From Massilia terrae (GTDB lineage Bacteria; Pseudomonadota; Gammaproteobacteria; Burkholderiales; Burkholderiaceae_D), in assembly GCF_024753145.1 (NCBI RefSeq), contig NZ_JANUGU010000002.1:372001-436000 (forward strand): a stretch of DNA of 64,000 nt. Direction: 5' to 3'. Position 1 is the stretch's first letter; each line of letters begins with the position of its first letter. The notes below the pieces were generated by a model. That model was not told the DNA's origin and made no database searches. It saw only the letters and a list, made by a program, of their open reading frames with translations. This document shows positions 55,410 to 63,324 of the stretch, piece by piece. The position numbers were made by a program, and so were the translations under genes.

Positions 55410-56705
55410 TTATTGCTCGTCCTCTTCCGCGGCCTTGGCCGGTTTCGCGGCCATTGGCTTACGCTCCAGCACGGCGGCGAAGAAGCCGTCGGTGTTGTGC
55501 TTGTGCGGCAGCAGCTTGAGGTACTTGTCCATTTCGAGCGGAATCTTCTGCTCGGCCAGCACGGTGCTCATCGGCACCAGCTGGAAATCGTCGTGGGTCG
55601 CCAGGAACTGCTCGACCACGGCATCGTTTTCCTCGTTCAGCAGGCTGCAGGTCGCATACACCAGGCGGCCGCCGCTCTTGACCAGGCGCGAGGCGCCGTC
55701 CAGGATCGACATCTGCTTTTCCTGCATCTCGGCGATTGCGTCCAGCTGCTGGCGCCACTTCACGTCCGGATTGCGGCGCAGGGTACCCAGGCCGCTGCAC
55801 GGCGCGTCGACCAGCACGCGGTCGATCTTGCCGGCCAGGCGCTTCACCTTGGCGTCGCGCTCGTGCGCGATGACAACCGGGTGCACGTTGGACAGGCCCG
55901 AGCGCGCCAGGCGCGGCTTCAGCTTCGACAGGCGTTTTTCCGACACGTCGAAGGCATACAGGCGGCCGGTGTTGCGCATGATCGCGCCCAGCGCCAGCGT
56001 CTTGCCGCCGGCGCCGGCGCAGAAATCGACCACCATCTCGCCGCGGCGCGCGCCGAGCAGCTGGGCCAGCACCTGGCTGCCCTCGTCCTGCACTTCTATC
56101 GCGCCGGACTTGAACAGCGGCAGGTTCTGCAGCGCGGGCTTCTTCAGCACGCGCAGGCCCAGCGGCGCATACGGCATCGGCTCCGCGATGATGGGCGCGG
56201 TGGCCAGCTCGGCCACCACGTCGTCGCGGTTGGCCTTGATCGAGTTGACGCGCAGGTCGAGCGGCGCCGGCGTGTTCAGCATGGCGGCCAGCTCCATGGT
56301 TTCCTGCTCGCCGAACTGGGCCACCAGCTTGTCGAACAGCCACTGCGGCATGTTCGAGCGCATCAGCGGCGACAGCAGGCTGCGGTCGATCTGGGCGATG
56401 CGGGCGAGGAACTGGTTCTCTTCTTCCGTGAGGCCGCCGAGCGATTCGGCGCCGACGGCTTCGGCCATGCCCAGCAGGGTCAGGCGGCGCATCGGCGCAT
56501 TGCCGGAACCGGCGAAGTCGGTGAAGAAGGACTTGTTGCGCAGGACCGCGTAGACCGCTTCGGCGACGGCGCCGCGCTCGCGGCCGCCGAGGCGCGGATG
56601 GTCCTTGAAGTAGCGCGACAAGGTGACGTCGGCCGGCGCGGTAAAACGCAAGATCTCGCGCAGCACCTCTTCGGTGTTGGCGAGAATTGCTGGAGGCAAT
56701 CTCAT
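55410..56705 (-). CDS. RsmB/NOP family SAM-dependent RNA methyltransferase
   Basis: The protein has 431 residues, the size of RsmB (16S rRNA C967 methyltransferase, 429). The N-terminal helical NusB-like region (1-130) precedes the methyltransferase fold: GEMVVDFCAGAGGKTLALGA near 230-250 binds SAM, and the catalytic pair of Cys lies in VLVDAPCSGLGTLRRNPD and VYATCSLLNEEND. It may be RsmB itself; other family members target different rRNA sites. It is 13 nt after purN on the same strand. Confidence 0.88.
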   Translation of the reverse strand: MRLPPAILANTEEVLREILRFTAPADVTLSRYFKDHPRLGGRERGAVAEAVYAVLRNKSFFTDFAGSGNAPMRRLTLLGMAEAVGAESLGGLTEEENQFLARIAQIDRSLLSPLMRSNMPQWLFDKLVAQFGEQETMELAAMLNTPAPLDLRVNSIKANRDDVVAELATAPIIAEPMPYAPLGLRVLKKPALQNLPLFKSGAIEVQDEGSQVLAQLLGARRGEMVVDFCAGAGGKTLALGAIMRNTGRLYAFDVSEKRLSKLKPRLARSGLSNVHPVVIAHERDAKVKRLAGKIDRVLVDAPCSGLGTLRRNPDVKWRQQLDAIAEMQEKQMSILDGASRLVKSGGRLVYATCSLLNEENDAVVEQFLATHDDFQLVPMSTVLAEQKIPLEMDKYLKLLPHKHNTDGFFAAVLERKPMAAKPAKAAEEDEQ

Positions 56706-56718
56706 GGAATTCCTTGAA

Positions 56719-57336
56719 TCAGATTTTGTTTGCTTCGGCGATCACGACGCCATCGTCGACGATGCTGAGCCGGTCCTCGACGAACAGGCGAACCGCGTAC
56801 GGGTACAGCTTGTGCTCTTCCGACAGCAGGCGCGCGGCCAGCGTGTCCGGCGTGTCGCCCGGCCGCACGTCGATGCGCGCCTGGGCCACCACCGGGCCGT
56901 GGTCCAGCTGCGCCGTGACGAAGTGCACGGTCGCGCCATGTTCGAGCACGCCGGCGTCGAGCGCCTGGCGGTGCGTGTCCAGGCCCGGGAACAGCGGCAG
57001 CAGCGACGGGTGGATGTTCAGCAAGCGGCCCGCATAATGCTCGACGAAGGTCGCGGTCAGGATGCGCATGAAGCCGGCCAGCACCACCAGGTCCGGCGCG
57101 AAGCCGTCGATCACCTGTTGCAGCGCGGCGTCGAAGGCGTCGCGGGTCGGGTAGTCCTTGTTGGAGACGACCGCGGTCGGGATGCCGTGTGCCTTGGCGA
57201 ATTCGAGACCTTTGGCGTCAGCCTTGTTGCTGATGACGGCGGCCACGCGGGCCGGCCACTGCTCGGCGGCGCAGGCGCGCACCACGGCTTCCATATTGCT
57301 GCCGCGGCCGGAAATAAGGATCACGATGTTCTTCAT
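56719..57336 (-). CDS. purN: Phosphoribosylglycinamide formyltransferase
   Basis: PurN formylates GAR in purine synthesis using 10-formyl-tetrahydrofolate. The protein has 205 residues. GRGSN lies at 10-14, and the catalytic set is N107, H109 (NIHPSLLP) and D145 (QLDHGPVV). It starts the unit purN-rsmB-mscS. Confidence 0.96.
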   Translation of the reverse strand: MKNIVILISGRGSNMEAVVRACAAEQWPARVAAVISNKADAKGLEFAKAHGIPTAVVSNKDYPTRDAFDAALQQVIDGFAPDLVVLAGFMRILTATFVEHYAGRLLNIHPSLLPLFPGLDTHRQALDAGVLEHGATVHFVTAQLDHGPVVAQARIDVRPGDTPDTLAARLLSEEHKLYPYAVRLFVEDRLSIVDDGVVIAEANKI

Positions 57337-57400
57337 AGCCCGCCATTGTAACCCGAGCGGGGCAGTTTACCGTCACGATCGAGCTAGTTACCACCACCTT

Positions 57401-57509
57401 TACCGTCATCCCCGCGGAAGCGGGGATCCCATTTTGCGTCCAAATAGGGAAAGGTTGCGCTATCGGCTATGGTGCGAAATGGGGTTCCCGCGTCCGCGGG
57501 AACGACGGT
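57401..57509. repeat. REPIN-like element
   Basis: A REP copy at 57401-57438 (CCCCGC, GGAA, GCGGGG stem, then ATCCCATTTTGCG) and an inverted copy at 57475-57509 (TTCCCGCG, TC, CGCGGGAA) flank a 36-bp spacer. The two arms belong to different stem subtypes. It lies between purN and the next gene, both on the minus strand. Confidence 0.82.
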
Positions 57510-57515
57510 CGGGAT

Positions 57516-57914
57516 TTATTCAAACGAATAGAAAACCCGGAACGGCACCTTCTTCTCGGCCCAGTAATCCGCGGCGTCGCGAAACACATCGAGCAGGTTC
57601 TCGCGCGCTTCCTTGTCGAACTTTTGAGTATTTGGCAACTGCTCCAGCACGACGATGAAACCCGGCTGGACGCCCGCCTTGTGGATGGTGTCGGTGAGGC
57701 ACAAGCGCAGCGCCTCGAAATTCTTGCTGCATTGCTTGGGAAAATGAAAGCTCTGCCCGATACCCGCACACACCTGCTGCTTGGTCAAGGCAGCCGCACA
57801 ACGCGCGTACAGGAAGTGGTGCCCCAACCTGCCAGCCTCTTCCTGCAGATCCGCAACCCGGAACGCACGAATGGACTGCACCAGATTTGGCGCCACTGTC
57901 ATCAACAAACTCAT
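57516..57914 (-). CDS. Small protein of unknown function
   Basis: The protein has 132 residues. GAGGG precedes ATG 57914, which gives the start MSLLMTVAPNLVQSIRAFRV. It contains four Cys (C37, C47, C61, C71) and looks soluble and mixed alpha/beta: LQEEAGRLGHHFLYARCAAAL, then GVQPGFIVVLEQLPNTQKFDK and a charged end. There is no signal peptide. I do not recognise a family. It stands alone, bounded by a REPIN and an AT-rich region. Confidence 0.6.
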   Translation of the reverse strand: MSLLMTVAPNLVQSIRAFRVADLQEEAGRLGHHFLYARCAAALTKQQVCAGIGQSFHFPKQCSKNFEALRLCLTDTIHKAGVQPGFIVVLEQLPNTQKFDKEARENLLDVFRDAADYWAEKKVPFRVFYSFE

Positions 57915-58257
57915 TTTTCCCTCAAGTTGACCAGGTAGGAATTGGATTCTCATCGCTCAGGCATGCCTCCTGTGCTTCTCTCCCGCTTTTCGTTTCGATG
58001 AATTAACCCTAATTTTTTCAAGGGTAACGTTTTGTGGTAGTCGAATCAACCCAAATGTTGACTAATTGCACCAATTTTTGGAAAAATCCTCTGATAACTC
58101 AAGGATTTGCGTGCTTCGCCACCTTGCGCATCGGGTGATTCCACCTGTTACAATTTGTTGCCACGAAGACTGTTGTGTGACCTCGACTGGACGTACTATA
58201 AGATCGTGGCACTAAACAATTAAACCGAATTAGCACCACCCCAGAACGAGGTACTCA
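57915..58257. promoter_or_regulatory. Intergenic region with promoter of the glycine-zipper gene
   Basis: This 343-bp AT-rich region separates two divergent genes. At its right end TTGTGT (58173-58178) and TATAAG (58197-58202), spaced by 18 bp, form a candidate promoter about 55 nt before the glycine-zipper gene. Nothing else coding is visible. Confidence 0.6.
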
Positions 58258-58770
58258 ATGAAACTCCAGACCAAACTCCTGATTTCCGCACTCGGCCTTG
58301 CCGCCCTTCCGCTGGCGCAGGCTGCTGATTTTGATGACTTCGGCCGCGTCGTCCGCGTCCAGCCGCGCGTAGAGCAAGTGCGTGTGCCGCGCCAGGAATG
58401 CCGCACCCAGTACGTACAGACCCCGGTCCAGCAGCAGCGCGGCTCCGGTGGCACCGTGATCGGCGGCATCGCCGGCGCCCTGCTGGGTAGCCAGGTGGGC
58501 GGCGGCAACGGCAAGGTCGCAGCGGCCGCAGCCGGCGCCATCGCCGGCGCGATGGTCGGCGACCACGTCGAAAACGACGGCCGCCCGGTCGACGGCGGCG
58601 TGCAGGAACAGGCCGTGCGCCAGTGCCGCAACGTCGATGAAATCCAGACCCGCAATGCCGGCTACGATGTGACCTACGAATACCGTGGCCACACCTACAC
58701 CCAGACCATGAGCCGCGATCCGGGCGACCGCATCCGCCTGCACGTTTCGGTTGTCGCCGACGCCTACTGA
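58258..58770 (+). CDS. Glycine-zipper 2TM domain exported protein
   Basis: The protein has 170 residues. The signal peptide ends near residue 22 (LAQAADFD). After QQRGSGGTVIGGIAGALLGSQ comes a glycine-zipper hairpin (about 62-105) with small residues every fourth position, as in the SlyB/17-kDa antigen group. There is no lipobox Cys at the cleavage site; Cys pairs lie near residues 44 and 122. It probably sits in the envelope. No specific role is known. Confidence 0.82.
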   Translation: MKLQTKLLISALGLAALPLAQAADFDDFGRVVRVQPRVEQVRVPRQECRTQYVQTPVQQQRGSGGTVIGGIAGALLGSQVGGGNGKVAAAAAGAIAGAMVGDHVENDGRPVDGGVQEQAVRQCRNVDEIQTRNAGYDVTYEYRGHTYTQTMSRDPGDRIRLHVSVVADAY

Positions 58771-58868
58771 TCCCCGGCGGGCCCAGCCCGCTTCCCTTCG
58801 GGTTCCCGATTTGCTTGCGCTACGGGAACCCGTCGCCTGATAATAGGGCGGTTTTCCCAGGCCGCCCT

Positions 58869-59675
58869 ATGCTCATCAAACGCAAATCCATCGAACAAGC
58901 CGAGTCCTCCCGCCGCCCTGCGCGCAAGCCAACGCGCAAGCCCAAATATGCGCCGGTGACCCTGTCGGAAGCGGATGGCGTGCGCTACCTGCACTTCGGC
59001 ACCGAATGGGTCCAGGGCGCGATGCGCATCCGCAAACCGGACTGGCCCGAGCTCGAATATGCGCAGCAGATGATGGCGTGGATGCTGTTCATCGACACGC
59101 CGCGCGCCATCTGCCAGCTCGGCCTGGGCGCCGCCACCCTCACCAAATTCTGCTACCGCCAGTTTCCTGAAGCGCGCGTCACCGCGGTCGAGCTGAATCC
59201 GGCCGTGATCGCGATCTGCGAATCGATGTTCAAGCTGCCGCCGAACGATGAGCGCCTGCAGGTGCTCGAGATGGACGCGCTCGATTTCGTGGAAGACCCG
59301 GCCAACCACGGCGCCTTCGACGTGCTGCAGTGCGACCTGTACGACGCCACCGCGCGCGGCCCGGTGCTGGACACGCCCGAGTTCTACCTGGCCTGCAACG
59401 CCTGCCTGGCCGATGGCGGCATGATGACCGTGAACCTGTTCGGCGACCATCCCAGCTTCGGCAAGAACATCAAGGCCATGCGCCACGCATTCGGCCAGGT
59501 GATCTGCCTGCCCGAGGTCCACGAAGGGAACGTGGTCGCGCTGTGCTTCAAGGAGCGCCGCGCGATCGACCTCAAGGCCCTGGCCGACGTCGCGGCCCGG
59601 ATCAAGACCGATACCAAGCTGCCCGCCAAATCCTGGGTCAAGGGCATCGAAGCCGCACTTTCAACCAGCAGGTGA
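58869..59675 (+). CDS. Spermidine-synthase-fold SAM-dependent protein
   Basis: The protein has 268 residues. ATG 58869 is preceded by a Lys/Arg/Pro-rich stretch in its own N-terminus (to residue 27). The fold pattern is ICQLGLGAATLTKFCYRQFP near residue 80 and VTAVELNPAVIAICESMF, then DALDFVEDP and DVLQCDLYDA, as in SpeE-like Rossmann proteins. The true polyamine-site residues are not evident, so polyamine synthesis is not assured. It ends 2 nt before the next gene and is likely co-transcribed with it. Confidence 0.82.
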   Translation: MLIKRKSIEQAESSRRPARKPTRKPKYAPVTLSEADGVRYLHFGTEWVQGAMRIRKPDWPELEYAQQMMAWMLFIDTPRAICQLGLGAATLTKFCYRQFPEARVTAVELNPAVIAICESMFKLPPNDERLQVLEMDALDFVEDPANHGAFDVLQCDLYDATARGPVLDTPEFYLACNACLADGGMMTVNLFGDHPSFGKNIKAMRHAFGQVICLPEVHEGNVVALCFKERRAIDLKALADVAARIKTDTKLPAKSWVKGIEAALSTSR

Positions 59676-59677
59676 CC

Positions 59678-61480
59678 ATGGACGGCGATTCCCGCGAACC
59701 GAAAAGCACACGCCTCAAGAAGCTCGACCTGCAGGCCATCTTTTCGTGGCTGCTGGCCGACGGGATCGTCACCAAGGAACACGTCAAGGCCAACTACGCG
59801 CAGGCGCAGGGCATCCTGAAGAACGCGGCCGGCTCGATGCATCCGCTGACCGCGGTCGCGCAGTGCAAGCTGGTGTCGGCGCTGGCCCCGCACCGCCTGC
59901 TCACACTCGACGTGCTGACCGAATGGTGCGCGGCCAAGGTCGGCCTGCCCTTCTACCGCATCGACCCGCTCAAGATCGACTTCGCCAAGGTCGCGGATGT
60001 GATGTCGGCCAGTTACGCGGCGCGCTTCAACATCCTGCCGGTGGACCTGACGCCGACCGCGCTGGTGGTCGCCACCGCCGACCCGTTCAACAAGGAGTGG
60101 GAACACGAGATCGCGCGCATCTCGCGCCGCAAGGTGGAGCTGGTGATCGCCAACCCGCTCGACATCGCGCAGTACATCTCGCAGTTCTTCAGCCTCGCCA
60201 AGTCGATCAAGGACGCCAACAAGGCCGGCGGCCAGGACCTCGCGCTGAGGAACAACCTCGAACAGCTGGTCGAGATGGGCAAGGCGGACCGCCAGTTCGA
60301 CGCCAACGACCAGCACATCGTCAACATCGTCGACTGGCTGTGGAGCTATGCCTTCGATCAGCGCGCATCGGACATCCACCTGGAGCCGAAGCGCGAATTC
60401 GCCGTGGTGCGCTTCCGCATCGACGGCATGCTGCACCAGGTCTACCAGGTCCCGGCCACCGTGATGATCGCGATGACCGCGCGGATCAAGCTGCTGGGGC
60501 GGATGGATGTGATCGAAAAACGGCGCCCGCAGGACGGCCGCATCAAGACCCGCACCAACGGCGGCCAGGAAGTCGAGCTGCGCCTGTCGACCATGCCGAC
60601 CGCGTTCGGCGAGAAGCTGGTGATGCGTATCTTCGATCCGGAAGTCGTGGTGAAGACGCTGCCGGAGCTGGGCTTCCCGCCGGAAGACGCATCGCGCTGG
60701 GACGCGCTGACGCAACGGCCGCACGGCATCATCCTCGTCACCGGGCCGACCGGCTCGGGCAAGACCACCACGCTGTACACCACGCTCAAGGCGCTGGCGA
60801 CCAGCGAAGTGAACGTGTGCTCGGTCGAGGACCCGATCGAAATGGTGGAGCCCTCGTTCAACCAGATGCAGGTCCAGCCGGGCATCGACCTGTCGTTCGC
60901 GGACGGCGTGCGCGCGCTGATGCGGCAGGACCCGGACATCATCATGGTCGGCGAGATCCGCGACCTGGCGACCGCCGAGATGGCGATCCAGGCCGCGCTG
61001 ACCGGGCACCTGGTGCTGTCGACCCTGCACACCAACGATGCGCCATCGGCCGTGATGCGCCTGCTGGAGCTGGGCGTGCCCTACTATCTGCTCGAGGCGA
61101 CGCTGATCGGCATCATGGCGCAGCGCCTGGTGCGCACGCTGTGCACCCACTGCAAGGCGCCGGATGGCGAGCTGGCGGACGAGATCTGGCAAAGCATCGG
61201 CGGCGCGTGGAATGTGCCGAAGCCGCAGACCGTGTACCGCGCAGTTGGCTGCCCGGAATGCCGCCAGACCGGCTATCGCGGCAGGACCGGCCTGTACGAG
61301 CTGGCGACGGTGACCGAAAAGTTCTCGCAGCTGATCGGCGAAGTGACCGACCTGGGCGCGCTACGCCAGCAAGCCGCCGCCGACGGCATGAAGCCCCTGC
61401 GCCTTGCCGGCGCGCTGAAGATCGTCGAAGGCGTGACCACTGCCGAAGAAGTCCTGAAAGTCACCTCCGCCATGGCCTGA
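59678..61480 (+). CDS. GspE/PilB-type secretion or pilus ATPase
   Basis: The protein has 600 residues. An N-terminal MshEN-like region (about 20-190) precedes the ATPase core: Walker A GPTGSGKTTTLYTT, the Asp box SVEDPIEMVEPSFNQ, Walker B DPDIIMVGEIRDLATAE and the His box. A zinc module lies near the C-terminus (CTHC and CPEC). It powers assembly of a type II secretion or type IV pilus-like fibre, but no other parts of such a machine are adjacent. I chose ATG 59678; the frame is open upstream inside the preceding gene. Confidence 0.9.
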   Translation: MDGDSREPKSTRLKKLDLQAIFSWLLADGIVTKEHVKANYAQAQGILKNAAGSMHPLTAVAQCKLVSALAPHRLLTLDVLTEWCAAKVGLPFYRIDPLKIDFAKVADVMSASYAARFNILPVDLTPTALVVATADPFNKEWEHEIARISRRKVELVIANPLDIAQYISQFFSLAKSIKDANKAGGQDLALRNNLEQLVEMGKADRQFDANDQHIVNIVDWLWSYAFDQRASDIHLEPKREFAVVRFRIDGMLHQVYQVPATVMIAMTARIKLLGRMDVIEKRRPQDGRIKTRTNGGQEVELRLSTMPTAFGEKLVMRIFDPEVVVKTLPELGFPPEDASRWDALTQRPHGIILVTGPTGSGKTTTLYTTLKALATSEVNVCSVEDPIEMVEPSFNQMQVQPGIDLSFADGVRALMRQDPDIIMVGEIRDLATAEMAIQAALTGHLVLSTLHTNDAPSAVMRLLELGVPYYLLEATLIGIMAQRLVRTLCTHCKAPDGELADEIWQSIGGAWNVPKPQTVYRAVGCPECRQTGYRGRTGLYELATVTEKFSQLIGEVTDLGALRQQAAADGMKPLRLAGALKIVEGVTTAEEVLKVTSAMA

Positions 61481-61487
61481 TTGGAAG

Positions 61488-61522
61488 CACGTCGTCCCCG
61501 CGAAGGCGGGGACCCATGCTGA
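61488..61522. repeat. Single REP copy
   Basis: One REP copy (CCCCGC, GAAG, GCGGGG stem; then ACCCATGCTGA) lies 8 nt after the ATPase stop. No inverted partner is found downstream. Confidence 0.78.
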
Positions 61523-61577
61523 ACATCCGAAGCCAGCAGCAGAGATTACCCGACACTGCCATCGAGGCCGACCGACT

Positions 61578-61634
61578 ATTGCACAAACAATTGCACAAAC
61601 ACCACTAGCGCAATCCCCAAGCTCCCGCTATAAT
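61578..61634 (+). promoter_or_regulatory. tRNA-Lys promoter region with direct repeat
   Basis: TATAAT at 61629-61634 lies 12 nt before the tRNA and is a good -10 box, but no -35 box is found at 16-18 bp. Upstream is a direct repeat of ATTGCACAAACA (61578-61602), two nearly adjacent copies. Confidence 0.6.
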
Positions 61635-61646
61635 ATCGACCTCTTC

Positions 61647-61722
61647 GGGTCGTTAGCTCAGTTGGTAGAGCAGCGGACTTTTAATCCGTTGGTCGCAGGT
61701 TCGAGCCCCGCACGGCCTACCA
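61647..61722 (+). tRNA. tRNA-Lys (TTT anticodon)
   Basis: A 76-nt cloverleaf with encoded CCA. The anticodon loop is CTTTTAA, giving anticodon TTT. The acceptor stem includes two G-U wobble pairs (G1-U72 and U4-G69), and the discriminator base is A. Confidence 0.96.
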
Positions 61723-61735
61723 AAGATAAAACAGG

Positions 61736-61765
61736 AAGCCCACGAATTTCGGTTCGTGGGCTTTT
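61736..61765 (+). terminator. tRNA-Lys terminator
   Basis: An 11-bp perfect stem, AAGCCCACGAA (61736-61746) with TTCGTGGGCTT (61753-61763), has a 6-nt loop and a T tract. It lies 13 nt after the tRNA and, by its A run on the left, may also end the opposite-strand gene at 61777. Confidence 0.9.
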
Positions 61766-61776
61766 TGCTTTCCTGA

Positions 61777-63153
61777 TCAGGGCACCACGGTCATCGCCAG
61801 CACTTCCACGTTGGCGTTATTCGGCAGCACCACGCTCTGCACCGTCTTCGCATTGTTCAAGGCGAAGGTGTAGTTGTACAGATGGAAGGTGCGGCTGTCC
61901 CGTCCGCCGGTGTTGGTGTCGCGATAGCTCATCGGCACCGCATCCAGCTCATTGGCATAGCTTTGCGGCGTAAACCAGTCGCTCACGCTCTGCGTAAAAG
62001 TCGTCGACGTTCCGTCCGTGTAAGTGACTTTGAACAATTGGGACGTCTGGTTACCTTGGACCGCGGTAGCCATCATGCGCAGCGACGAGTACTGACCGGC
62101 CGGAAGCTGGATCGTCTGCCCCGCTGCGCTCACATCGTTCTTGGCATTGGCCGCCCCATAGTTATAGGTGACGCCATTGAAGGTCGTCGACGACCCCAGC
62201 AGGTTGGCGGAATAGGCAAAACCCTTGTTGTCCAGGCCGCTCGTGCTGGCGAACGTCGTGCCGTCGGTAAAGACGCCCCAACGGGTGAAAGCGGTCGACA
62301 GGCTGACCGGCGTGCCGGGCGGCGGCGCCGTCGTCGTGCCCAGCACGCCGGCCAGGACCACCACGTTCCGGTTGCTCGGCAAGGTCAGGCTGGTCACCGT
62401 CTTCGCGCTATTGATCGGGAACGAGTAGCCGTACAAATAGAAGGTGCGGTTGTCCTTGGTGCCATCGGGATTATTACGGTATGCCATCGTGACCGCTTTC
62501 GATTCGCCCGGATAGTTCTGAGGACTGAACCAATCGCTCATGCTTTGTGTGAGCGTCGTACTGGTGCCGTCGGAATAATTCACGATGAAGGTTTGCGACG
62601 CCTGGCTTCCCTGGACGCCAGTGGCGAGCAGGTTCAGCGTGTTGTACTGGCCGGACGGCAGCGCGATGGTCGTGTTGTACCAGGCGTCCAGCGTATCCGC
62701 CGAGCCCAGCGTGAACGTGGTGTTGTTCCACGTGACCGTCGAACCGAGCAGCGTCGCCGAGTAGGCGTAACCGCCGCCATCGATGCCGCCATTGGTGATC
62801 GCCGTGCCGTCGGTGGACCGGGCCTCGGCGTTGTAGGCGCCGGTCGGATAGGGGTTGATGCCAAGGCCGTTGTTGATGGCGCTGGCATAGGCCTGGGTCT
62901 TGTTCTGGCCGTTGTAGGTCTGGCCGACGATGTCGTCATACAGCCACAAGAAGCCGCCGGTGATGCCGCACTGGTTCCTCCAGTTCTGCATCTGGGTCTG
63001 CATGCCCGGCGGCGTGTAGTTGGAATCCCACAGACCGGGGAAAACCGGCAGGCTGCCGAAATTCCAGCCCGAGCACGGCGAATTGCCTGCGCCGCCCGAA
63101 TAAGCCTGCAAGTGCACGCCATTGGAAGCAGGTCGATGCGCAGCGCGACGCAT
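61777..63153 (-). pseudogene. 5'-truncated secreted glycoside-hydrolase-like gene with duplicated C-terminal domain
   Basis: The readable part is about 458 codons from 63153. It starts in the middle of a domain: NGVHLQAYSGGAGNSPCSGW, then WRNQCGITGGFLWLYDDIV, a pattern like the last strands of a GH18-type barrel. Then come two tandem domains of about 155 residues (nt 62330-62815 and 61780-62275). They share DGT, YAYSA(T/N)LLGS, QLP/ALPSGQY, VQG(S/N)Q, YTDGTST-like, SDWF(S/T)PQ and DNRTF/DSRTF blocks. No signal peptide or catalytic start is present upstream; the frame runs into the AT-rich promoter of the next gene. The 5' part has probably been deleted. Confidence 0.7.
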
Positions 63154-63264
63154 GCACAGCCCACGGGTCCCATGAGCGGCCGCATTGTGTTTTTCGGTTG
63201 CCCTCGTTTGTTTTTTCGTAGCTTGATTTGGCGTCGATTGTCGGTGATATATTAAAAAACCGAT

Positions 63265-63286
63265 TGTATTGAATATATAGAATACA
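63265..63286. promoter_or_regulatory. Inverted repeat upstream of the TonB-dependent receptor
   Basis: TGTATT (63265-63270) and AATACA (63281-63286) flank an ATATAT-containing centre, in an AT-rich region 39 nt before the receptor start. It could be an operator for a catabolite or sugar regulator. No matching regulator gene is in the window. Confidence 0.45.
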
Positions 63287-63324
63287 TAGAGCTGTTGTCG
63301 CATACCTATAACGGAGACAAAATC

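Noticed and set aside
10039..61522. Regularly similar repeats considered as a CRISPR array
   Set aside because: The copies are scattered over 51 kb with genes between them, not spaced at 25-40 bp in a cluster, and no cas genes are present.
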